Source: DATEMU01 sp964414585 (GTDB lineage: Bacteria; Planctomycetota; Phycisphaerae; UBA1845; UTPLA1). Taken from it: a DNA stretch of 64,000 bases. Location of the stretch: assembly GCA_964414585.1 (NCBI GenBank), contig CAYPXR010000002.1, positions 1-64,000 on the forward strand, given 5' to 3'. Numbering within the stretch: position 1 is the stretch's first letter; each line of letters starts with the position of its first letter. A program made the position numbers and the translations under genes. This document shows, one piece after another, positions 57,391 through 64,000 of the stretch. The notes beneath the pieces were generated by a model. It was not told the origin of the DNA, did no database searches, and saw only the letters and a list, made by a program, of their open reading frames with translations.

Positions 57391-57982
57391 GCAGAAATTC
57401 CTTCATGTGCTTGTCGTACATTTCCTGCGCCTGAGGATCGAACATCGGCAGGCGAAGCTCGTTGATGACCTTTGTGCCCATGCCGACCCACTCCTTCCAG
57501 CAGGATTCGCAGACCGTGGCCAGGATTTTCTCGCCGAGCGGGCCCTTGAAGGGTCGCTCTTTGAGCTTCGGCCCTCCACCGCCGCAGCGCCGGCACGCAA
57601 AGCCGCCTTCGGCGGCAACGCCGGAACCCGGCATCTCCTTCTTCTCCGCCACCGTCGGCACCGGCGCCCCCAAATCCTTGAGCATCTGCTCCATTGCCTT
57701 CATCGGCATCAGGTCGCCCTTGCGATGCGCCAACCGATAGCCATCCGTCAAAGTACGAGTGGCATGTTCGCGATGGCCCGTGGCGATCTGCACCCTTGCA
57801 AGCAGTTCATAGGCCTTTGAATTCTGGCTGTTGAGCGCCAAGACTCGCTGAAGATAGGGCCCGGATTCCTGCGCCCGCCCGGCCTCGAGAAGCGCCGCCC
57901 CCAAGGAAAAGTGCGCCATCTCGTCGCTGGGATCGCTTTCCGCAAGCCGTTGCAGCCGGTCGATTTTCTCTTGATCGGACAT
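57380..57982 (-). CDS. TPR protein fused to YggX-like (Fe(II)-trafficking-like) C-terminal domain
   Basis: 200 residues, with AAAGG 8 nt before the ATG. Residues 1-95 are TPR units (PSDEMAHFSLGAALLEAGRA, QNSKAYELLARVQIATGHRE). A linker leads to FACRRCGGGG and VCESCWKEW, two CxxC pairs that could bind zinc or iron. The end, TKVINELRLPMFDPQAQEMY then DKHMKEFL, matches the C-terminal half of YggX (INExxLxxxxPxxxxxxxxxMxxFL). YggX protects iron-sulphur clusters in enterobacteria. The combination with TPR and extra cysteines is unusual; the role is inferred. Confidence 0.75.
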   Translation of the reverse strand: MSDQEKIDRLQRLAESDPSDEMAHFSLGAALLEAGRAQESGPYLQRVLALNSQNSKAYELLARVQIATGHREHATRTLTDGYRLAHRKGDLMPMKAMEQMLKDLGAPVPTVAEKKEMPGSGVAAEGGFACRRCGGGGPKLKERPFKGPLGEKILATVCESCWKEWVGMGTKVINELRLPMFDPQAQEMYDKHMKEFLLID

Positions 57983-58152
57983 CGCTTAAGCCTTTCATTG
58001 TCGTTACTTCAGTAATCGTCGCTCCTCAGCATAATGTAGTTCCGTCCATGACGCACGTCTCGCTCGCGGTGTAAGCACCGGCGGATCTGGACCCCGCCGC
58101 ACCCTTCGCGTACAACGCAATCGATCAGCCCTTCAAAGTCGAGGACTCTGAC

Positions 58153-59793
58153 ATGACCGGGCCGACCCCTTCAAAACCGCCGCCCAAGCCGATGCCAGGA
58201 GTGTTCGGGATCAGTCTGTTCTGGCTGGGGTGCGCCCTGGCGTTGACGCTCGCCCTGCACATTCAACTTCGGGATCGTCCGTTTGAGTACCCCTTTGGAT
58301 GGGTGAGCGCCCATTTTGCGACCATGGCCCGGTCGTTTGTGGACAACGGTGTGTGGAAGCTTGGTCTGACACCGGTCCAGAACAACGCGCCGCTTGGAAA
58401 CCCGCCGGATCACTACCTGCACTGGCCACCGGGATTCCCGATTCTCTTGTACGCGGTCTTTAGAGTTTTCGGCGAGTCGGAATCATCGGCGCATGGCGCG
58501 ATGCTGGTCATCCTTCTGGCCAATGCCGCAGCGCTATATGCCCTTGTGCGTCAGTGCTGCGGGAGACGAGCGGGGCTCTTGGCCGCCTTTGCGTTTCTGG
58601 TGATGCCCGCGACAATCGCCTTCGGGCACCTGGTCCTGCACCTGCACCTTGCCATTTTCTTCATGATGCTGTCGCTTCTGGCCTACCTGAACTCCTGCGA
58701 AGGGGGGCGAATTCGTCGATCCTGGGCCATGTTCGGCGCGGCCGCACTGACGGCATCGGTGTGGTGTTCGTGGGAACCGGCACTGCTTTATCCCGGATTG
58801 GTCGGTGTCGCTCTTTGGCAACGGCGCAGAATGAGTGTAATTCTGGCCATGGTTTATTCAGCGGTCGGCGTCACCTCTGCCGCGGTAGTGCTGCTCCTCT
58901 TTGCGCGGACCTGTCCGGAAAAGATGAACGATTTGCTTCAGACCGTGCTTTTTCGCGTGGGCGCCTCGAATTATGCGGCTCAGACGCAGGATGTACACCT
59001 TCTGGTCAACTCCCAGAGCTATCAGCTTGGCGCGCATTCGCCGCTGCTCATCCCCATCATCCTGGTCGAACGCCTTCAATGGATAGGCCAACTGGGAGTG
59101 GCGGCGCTCGGATGGGTGCTGATCAGAGGTTGGAAAGTCCGCCGATCATCCGGCGGCCGAACGGCAACCCTGCTGGCGGGACTGGCTATTCCCTGGGTGG
59201 TCTGGTCGATGGCGATGTCGAAACACATCCTGTTTCATCCCTACGAAATGATGATGGCCGTGCCGCTGGCATCGGCGGCTCTGGGGTGGGCCGGCGCTAG
59301 ACTCAGCGATCATGTGGAAGAAGCCTTGTCTCCCGGTCTTCGGTCGGCCGGGCGGCTCGGTATTTTTCTGGCAGCGCCCGTGATCCTGCTACTGGCCGCC
59401 GGATGGGAGCTCTCGGACCGGTTGGCCATCATGCGCCCGCGGCAAACGGAAGTGGTTCAGAACGAGAGGATGATCGCGGTGGCCCGGGCCGTGAGGGAGT
59501 CCATGGAGCCGGGCACCGTGGTCATGATGCCGTTTGAATCGATGGTCCCCGTTTACTATTCCCAGCGGCACGTTATCCGCGCGGTAAGTAATGACGCGTT
59601 GGTCGAGCAGGTTTCGTCATCGCTCCCCCGCCTGTTCGGCGGATCAAAATATTACCTGGCGCTCGACCCTCGAGACACGAAGGCGTTTCCCAGATCGTTG
59701 CAGCGGTTATCAATGGTCCGGCAGACGGACAACTTGCTTTTGTTGGAGGTCAAGCCCAGGACCGGCGAAGTCAAAGGGACTGGGCCGGAATGA
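58153..59793 (+). CDS. PMT/ArnT-like GT-C membrane glycosyltransferase
   Basis: 546 residues, with GAGG 8 nt before the ATG. About ten to eleven hydrophobic helices. The first loop (GWVSAHFATMARSFVDNGVW ... NPPDHYLHWPPGFPILLYAV) has the PMT_2 pattern, with the HWPPG segment typical of GT39/GT83-like enzymes. Later helices include VILLANAAALYALVRQC and AFLVMPATIAFGHLVL, and a soluble tail ends with YYLALDPRDTK. It moves a sugar from a polyprenyl-phosphate donor to a lipid or protein on the outer face. It ends 7 nt before the convergent ubiA-like gene. Confidence 0.85.
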   Translation: MTGPTPSKPPPKPMPGVFGISLFWLGCALALTLALHIQLRDRPFEYPFGWVSAHFATMARSFVDNGVWKLGLTPVQNNAPLGNPPDHYLHWPPGFPILLYAVFRVFGESESSAHGAMLVILLANAAALYALVRQCCGRRAGLLAAFAFLVMPATIAFGHLVLHLHLAIFFMMLSLLAYLNSCEGGRIRRSWAMFGAAALTASVWCSWEPALLYPGLVGVALWQRRRMSVILAMVYSAVGVTSAAVVLLLFARTCPEKMNDLLQTVLFRVGASNYAAQTQDVHLLVNSQSYQLGAHSPLLIPIILVERLQWIGQLGVAALGWVLIRGWKVRRSSGGRTATLLAGLAIPWVVWSMAMSKHILFHPYEMMMAVPLASAALGWAGARLSDHVEEALSPGLRSAGRLGIFLAAPVILLLAAGWELSDRLAIMRPRQTEVVQNERMIAVARAVRESMEPGTVVMMPFESMVPVYYSQRHVIRAVSNDALVEQVSSSLPRLFGGSKYYLALDPRDTKAFPRSLQRLSMVRQTDNLLLLEVKPRTGEVKGTGPE

Positions 59794-59800
59794 AACTGAA

Positions 59801-60748
59801 CTACCATTGGGGAACATGGACTTCAAAAAACTTCGCCAGAAACGGCATGTCCACGAGGCACAGAATCATGCAGACGGCCGTCACCACGAAACAGGCGAGC
59901 ATCAGCCGTTTTTCTCGATAAAGTTTTTCGGGCATCTGTACGGGGCTGTCGGGCCGCATCGCCAGATCAAAATAAATCGCCAGAAACGCGGCGATGAACG
60001 GCACCGAGAGGATCAGTTCCACGCGATACTTGATCAGAAAGATGCCAAGCATCAGCGAAAAGCAGCTCATATAAAGCACCATCAACGCCAGCAGGCGATT
60101 CTCGTTGTATCGTTTGAACGAGCGGCGATAGGCGGCGGCCACGGCCGGGTCCGCCAGCTGTCGAAATTCGGCGAACCGCTTGGCGGCCATCAGAAACGCC
60201 CCCAGCATCCAATAGGCGCAAATCAGCGAAAGCGGCGTCACCCGCTGCGCGCCCATGGCGTACCATCCCAGGAGCAGGCGGATCGGATTGTTGACCGCCT
60301 CGCAGAGCACATCGACGACCGGCAGTTCCTTGGCCCGCACGGGCGGGATGTTGTAGACCAACCCCATGATCCACAGCCATAGGGTCGTATAGAAGAACGG
60401 CCGATTGACCAGCCAGGCCGTGGCGAGCCCCAGGGCTCCCAAAGTCAGCCATTCGACGTAGGCGATCGAAAGCGAGACGTGCCCCGATGGAATAGGCCGA
60501 TCGCGCTTGATGGGATGCGACCGGTCCGTCGGCGCATCATAGATTTCATTTACCACATAATTGGACGAGGCCGTCAGACAGGTCGCCAGGAGACCGATTC
60601 CGAGATTCCATGCGGAGTGGATCGTCAAGGGAAGGCCGTCGAGCAAAACGGCCATCACCACGCCGGGCAGACAGAATACCTGCTTGAACCAATGGTCGAC
60701 CCGGGCAATGGCGACGTAACTGCGGAGGCTGAAACGTTGCTGATTCAT
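59801..60748 (-). CDS. UbiA family prenyltransferase
   Basis: 315 residues from the ATG at 60748; a TTG at 60769 overlaps the preceding gene. About eight to nine membrane helices. The first Asp motif NEIYDAPTDRSHPIKRDRP is complete (NxxxDxxxD), and KRFAEFRQLAD occupies the second motif region. The family joins polyprenyl diphosphate to an acceptor. Being next to a methyltransferase, LpxL and many glycosyltransferases, a role like decaprenylphosphoryl-phosphoribose synthase (a lipid-linked pentose donor) is as likely as quinone synthesis. The stop codon of the methyltransferase is 1 nt from the ATG. Confidence 0.88.
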   Translation of the reverse strand: MNQQRFSLRSYVAIARVDHWFKQVFCLPGVVMAVLLDGLPLTIHSAWNLGIGLLATCLTASSNYVVNEIYDAPTDRSHPIKRDRPIPSGHVSLSIAYVEWLTLGALGLATAWLVNRPFFYTTLWLWIMGLVYNIPPVRAKELPVVDVLCEAVNNPIRLLLGWYAMGAQRVTPLSLICAYWMLGAFLMAAKRFAEFRQLADPAVAAAYRRSFKRYNENRLLALMVLYMSCFSLMLGIFLIKYRVELILSVPFIAAFLAIYFDLAMRPDSPVQMPEKLYREKRLMLACFVVTAVCMILCLVDMPFLAKFFEVHVPQW

Positions 60749-60749
60749 C

Positions 60750-61649
60750 TCAGGCACCAATCCCGACAAAATAACAGGAGGAATCGAACAGGTTCAGCGG
60801 AATCGTGATACGCGCCACCCAGGTTTTTTGAAGCAATCGATCGATGGGCCTGAGCGGCGGCAGATACCGCGCCAACCGCGGCATCAAATAATCGATCGGA
60901 AAATACCAGGAGGCCCGACAATGACGAACGATATGCAGGTCCGCTTCCGCCACAGCGCGCTTCATGCTGGACCGCCGGAAATAGCCCACATGAGCCAGGC
61001 GGTAATGCCACCAGCGCCGACCCAACAGTCGGGCGGCGACGCTGCCCACATCCGGCGTCACGATCACGGCGATCCCTTCCGGAGACAATTGCCGGCGCAC
61101 CGCCCGCAAGAGGCCGACGGGGTCGTCCACGTGTTCGATCACGTCGATCAAGGTGATGATGTCAAAAACTCGATCGTTGGTTTCGGGATGGGGAAAGGTC
61201 CCTTCGTGCAAAATGACGTGGAACTGCGTCCGTCCGGATTCGACGGCCCAGCGGCTGGGCTCAATTCCTTCGGCCGCGAAGCCCAGCCGGGCGGCTTCAT
61301 CCACCAGCAGGCCGATCCCCGCGCCGATGTCCAGGAGGGTTGCGGCGCGCGGGCAAAGCTGCCGCACGGCTCCCAGTAGTTTGCGCATCTGCAATCGCCG
61401 CGGCGCCGCCGTGGCTTCATAGTCGGGATCCTTCAATTGGTTGTACAGGGACACCAGCGCGGGTTTGCCGCGCGTATCCGCGAAAATGAAGCAACAATCT
61501 TCGCACTGGTACAACGGAAGCGTGGAACCGTACCGGCTGTCGGTGATCTTCAAATCCTCCGCCGTCAATTCGTGTCCGCTCAGGCCCGATCGGTACGAAG
61601 AGCAGCGAGTCGAGCGGCAGATCCAGCAGGTCATGGGCTCACGGTCCAT
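60750..61649 (-). CDS. SAM-dependent methyltransferase with N-terminal zinc knuckles
   Basis: 299 residues from the ATG at 61649, just past the lpxL stop. The N-terminus MTCWICRSTRC ... YQCEDCCFIFAD gives two CxxC pairs, a layout common in sugar or lipid C-methyltransferases. SAM-binding motifs: ATLLDIGAGIGLLVDEAARL, AAEGIEPSRWAV and FDIITLIDVIEHVDDPVGLL, matching Methyltransf_23. The C-terminal 80 residues are helical. It sits between lpxL and ubiA in one operon, so a glycolipid or envelope acceptor is likely. Confidence 0.88.
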   Translation of the reverse strand: MDREPMTCWICRSTRCSSYRSGLSGHELTAEDLKITDSRYGSTLPLYQCEDCCFIFADTRGKPALVSLYNQLKDPDYEATAAPRRLQMRKLLGAVRQLCPRAATLLDIGAGIGLLVDEAARLGFAAEGIEPSRWAVESGRTQFHVILHEGTFPHPETNDRVFDIITLIDVIEHVDDPVGLLRAVRRQLSPEGIAVIVTPDVGSVAARLLGRRWWHYRLAHVGYFRRSSMKRAVAEADLHIVRHCRASWYFPIDYLMPRLARYLPPLRPIDRLLQKTWVARITIPLNLFDSSCYFVGIGA

Positions 61650-61662
61650 CGATTTCTGCTCA

Positions 61663-62706
61663 TCAGCGACTCTGCGGCATCTGAATTGCGGGATCATGTG
61701 CACGATCGGCCGGAATCGGCTCGGCCGGGACCTGCCGCTCTTCCCTGGGCCGGCTCTTCCACCGCCGGTGAATCCACAGGTACTGCTCCGGCGCGACGCG
61801 GATGAAATCTTCCATCGCCCGCGAATACTCCTGCGTGATCCACATCAAAGCATCGTCGCGACCCTGCCACTCTTCAGGGCGAATGATCCGGTTCACGCAC
61901 AATTCATATTGATACCCGACGTCGATCCGCCGCGCACAGCCGACGACAATCGGCACTTCGTGCTCCATCGCCAGAAGCCCGATCGACTTGTAGGTCGAGG
62001 CCTTGCGGCCGAAGAAATCAACGAACAATCCCTTGCTGCCGGCGTTCTGATCGGCGATGAAACAAAGTGCCCCTCGCGAATCGATCACGTCGCCCGCCGA
62101 CTGCGTCGCCCCCTTTTTGTAAAGCAGCCGCAAGCCGCTCTGCTCCCGACGGTCGAGCAGGAACCGATTGAGATACTCGTTATCCAATGGCCGCATGACC
62201 GCGACGATGTCAAAGCCCAGCGTCGCCAGGGTGTACCCAAGCAGCTCCCAATTTCCATAGTGCCCGGTCAACATGATGCAGCCGCGCCGGCCGAGCAGCA
62301 CGCGGATCGCCTCATCGAGCTTTCGCAGCCTGACGAATTGAGCCCACGTCCATTGGGTGATCATTCGCGGCGTCAGCAGGACTTCCACGCCGAGCATGGC
62401 CAGGTTCTGCATCGACGCCAGCGCCATCGCCGACACTCGCTCGTCGCTCAATTCGGGAAAAGCCTGCCGAATGTGTCCTTCGGCCCGGTTGCGGTGTTCC
62501 CGAAATTTCAGCAATACCTTCGAGCGACCGGGAATGGCGTGTGGAAGGGTGAACCAGAGCCGGCCGAGCCAGCGCATGACGCGCAGGCTCGCCTCCAGCG
62601 GAAATACGGCGAGCACCATGGCCACCAACCGCACCGCCAGATATTGCAGGTAATCCAGCCATTTTTTGCGAACTCTCATCAACCACGATTCTATATTGCG
62701 GCTCAC
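61663..62706 (-). CDS. LpxL/HtrB-type lysophospholipid/Kdo-lipid acyltransferase
   Basis: 347 residues from a GTG at 62706; an ATG at 62679 is equally possible. An N-terminal membrane helix (YLQYLAVRLVAMVLAVFPLE) anchors it. The catalytic HX4E motif is in MLTGHYGNWELLGYTLATL, followed by CFIADQNAGSKGLFVDFFGR and YEQ-type tail PEQYLWIHRRWKSRP. It adds secondary acyl chains to lipid A or a similar glycolipid at the inner membrane, evidence for an outer membrane. It is first gene of lpxL-methyltransferase-ubiA on the minus strand. Confidence 0.9.
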   Translation of the reverse strand: MSRNIESWLMRVRKKWLDYLQYLAVRLVAMVLAVFPLEASLRVMRWLGRLWFTLPHAIPGRSKVLLKFREHRNRAEGHIRQAFPELSDERVSAMALASMQNLAMLGVEVLLTPRMITQWTWAQFVRLRKLDEAIRVLLGRRGCIMLTGHYGNWELLGYTLATLGFDIVAVMRPLDNEYLNRFLLDRREQSGLRLLYKKGATQSAGDVIDSRGALCFIADQNAGSKGLFVDFFGRKASTYKSIGLLAMEHEVPIVVGCARRIDVGYQYELCVNRIIRPEEWQGRDDALMWITQEYSRAMEDFIRVAPEQYLWIHRRWKSRPREERQVPAEPIPADRAHDPAIQMPQSR

Positions 62707-62746
62707 AATCCCGCGACATCCCCATCAATAATGCGTCTTCTCCTGG

Positions 62747-62774
62747 TATTCGCCATTCGCTATTCGCCATTCGC
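62747..62774. repeat. Four tandem 7-bp repeats between lpxL and mreC
   Basis: TATTCGC, CATTCGC, TATTCGC, CATTCGC lie end to end in the 89-bp divergent gap. They could alter promoter spacing if copy number changes. Confidence 0.9.
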
Positions 62775-62795
62775 AATTTTCCCTATGATGCCGCG

Positions 62796-63746
62796 ATGGC
62801 CTTCCAACGAATCCGCCTGACGCGCGGCGGCGTTTTTGCGATGCTTCTTTTGCTGTCCGCGGTGGCGATCTTTCTGCCGGCGGAATGGACCAACTCCGTC
62901 AAGCACGTCGCCCAACTACTCGTCCCCGCACAGGACTTGCTCAATTCGGCTGCGCACAGGGCCCTCCAGCCGCTTCATCGAACCGAACCGTCGACGGACG
63001 ACGATCCCGACGCCGATGCCCTGCTTCGAGAACTCGTTTCCGAGAGGGCCTATGCCGCACAGCTTCAGGAAGAGAACGAGCGTCTCCGCGCCCTCCGCGA
63101 TCATCAACTCCCCCCGGCCGTCCCTCTTCTTGATGCCAAGATCGTCGCCCGCGACGTCGCGCTTTGGCGCGATTCTCTTCTTGTGGCGCGAGGCTCGATT
63201 CGCGGCGTGAACCGCCGGGATTGGATCGCCTCGCGGCTCTTTCTCAATCGGGGCCGGGCCAGCAGCGTCGAGGAGGGTCAAGCCGTCCTCGCTCGACAGT
63301 GCCTTCTCGGTACCATCGAGCAGGTCAGCCCCTACATGTCACGGGTCCAACTGCTAACGGACGTCGACAGCCCCCGCGTGGAGGTGCGAGTTGCCCGGGT
63401 CCGCAAGAACCGCGTCGAACTGATCGACTACGCGTGCAGCATCCACGGTGACGGCCGGGGGCAAATGGCCATCGAAAACGTCGAGTCGCAATTCGTTCAG
63501 CCCGACGAATCCGCCGAATCCGACGCGAAGGACCCGCGCATCCGGGTGGGCGATCTCGTCTTGACCGCTCCAGGGCAACTCGGACTGCCTGTGCCACTAA
63601 CGATTGGAAAAATAACGCAGGTGGTGGAGAACCCTCATAAGAGATTGGTTTATCACCTGACCGTCCGGCCTCTGATTGAAGTCGGCGATCTCCGCGACGT
63701 CTTCATCGTTCCGATCGTCCCTCCCGAGCCGAACAACAACCCATGA
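62796..63746 (+). CDS. mreC: Rod shape-determining protein MreC
   Basis: 316 residues. A single N-terminal membrane helix (GGVFAMLLLLSAVAIFLPAE), a leucine-rich coiled coil (ERAYAAQLQEENERLRALRD), then the two-lobed beta domain (VARDVALWRDSLLVARGSIR, QAVLARQCLLGTIEQVSPYM, SRVQLLTDVDSPRVEVRVA). MreC is the periplasmic organiser of the elongation complex with MreB, MreD and RodA. None of these is next to it. The match is to MreC-family architecture; identity at family level is likely, orthology less certain. Confidence 0.85.
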   Translation: MAFQRIRLTRGGVFAMLLLLSAVAIFLPAEWTNSVKHVAQLLVPAQDLLNSAAHRALQPLHRTEPSTDDDPDADALLRELVSERAYAAQLQEENERLRALRDHQLPPAVPLLDAKIVARDVALWRDSLLVARGSIRGVNRRDWIASRLFLNRGRASSVEEGQAVLARQCLLGTIEQVSPYMSRVQLLTDVDSPRVEVRVARVRKNRVELIDYACSIHGDGRGQMAIENVESQFVQPDESAESDAKDPRIRVGDLVLTAPGQLGLPVPLTIGKITQVVENPHKRLVYHLTVRPLIEVGDLRDVFIVPIVPPEPNNNP

Positions 63747-63789
63747 CGGCGCGATGCAAGCCTCGCCGTGGTCTTGTACAATCGTCTCC

Positions 63790-64000
63790 ATGTCCAAACG
63801 CTCTTCTCGCGACGACGAATTCGCGCCCTTCGACGATACCCAGCCCTATCGCCGCAAGGGCTCGCTCATGGCCGAAGTGCTCCATGTGGACGACGACTTG
63901 ATCGTCGTCAACAAACCGCCAGTCGTTCCCCTCTCCGCGGCCTTTGAAGGAGAGCCCTCGGTCGAAGTCCAGCTTCGCCGAACGGGCCAACTTTCGCCGG
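63790..64000 (+). CDS. RluA family pseudouridine synthase (5' part only)
   Basis: 70 codons are in the window, from the ATG at 63790. After an acidic, basic-flanked N-terminus (SKRSSRDDEFAPFDD) comes VLHVDDDLIVVNKPPVVPLS, the usual entry motif of RluA/RluD enzymes (DxxxxVxxKPxGxxxH), with Gly and His of the usual PPGVPVH replaced here by Val and Ser. The catalytic HRLD region lies beyond the window edge. It isomerises uridines in rRNA or tRNA. Confidence 0.82.
   Translation, partial: MSKRSSRDDEFAPFDDTQPYRRKGSLMAEVLHVDDDLIVVNKPPVVPLSAAFEGEPSVEVQLRRTGQLSP

Overview
The window looks like a chromosomal piece of a high-GC, Gram-negative-type bacterium, most likely a planctomycete (Planctomycetota, Phycisphaerae-like). 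Pointers are a membrane protein ending in a CxxCGYxLxG...CPECG zinc ribbon, a DUF1570-type metallopeptidase, giant coiled-coil proteins, an orphan mraZ outside any division cluster, a TMTC-like membrane-TPR protein, and both lipoproteins and an LpxL-type acyltransferase, which imply an outer membrane. This is inferred from gene content; no rRNA is present to settle it.

Layout. 1-4.1 kb (minus): PhoD-like phosphatase translationally coupled to a two-domain amidohydrolase that runs off the left edge. 4.2-7.1 kb (plus): GroES-like protein, a secreted protein with a degenerate nuclease fold between zinc-binding modules, BtpA, and the zinc-ribbon membrane protein. 7.4-13.9 kb: tRNA-Leu, PPK2, KatG, a DUF1570-like peptidase and orphan mraZ. 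14.1-24.3 kb (minus): an FHA/coiled-coil protein, a 2,133-residue coiled-coil protein ending in a Wzz-like membrane/periplasmic module, and a GT4 glycosyltransferase, arranged as an operon. 24.9-28.8 kb (minus): tRNA-Gly, trigger factor, two ClpPs and a lipoprotein. 29.6-37.8 kb (minus): RNase R, a TlpA-like redoxin and the glycine cleavage genes gcvT, gcvH and gcvP. 37.9-62.7 kb: a long surface-glycan and envelope region with two GT4-type and five GT2-type transferases, three polytopic GT-C-like or TPR membrane proteins, a DUF2304 protein, UbiA, a methyltransferase and LpxL, interspersed with LipM, TauE, YbaK and a TPR/YggX-like fusion. One AT-rich gene (48.4-49.9 kb) looks imported. 62.8-64 kb: MreC and the start of an RluA-family pseudouridine synthase.

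How genes fit together: lipM (octanoyl/lipoyl transfer) can supply GcvH. Trigger factor and ClpP handle new and damaged proteins. The Wzz-like giant protein, the FHA protein and the many glycosyltransferases suggest export or length control of an envelope polysaccharide that may be tied to a cytoplasmic coiled-coil scaffold. That giant operon is the best candidate for an undescribed system. A second theme is short tandem arrays of 7- or 8-bp units at four places; one lies inside rnr and adds about 20 residues to a normally conserved enzyme core.
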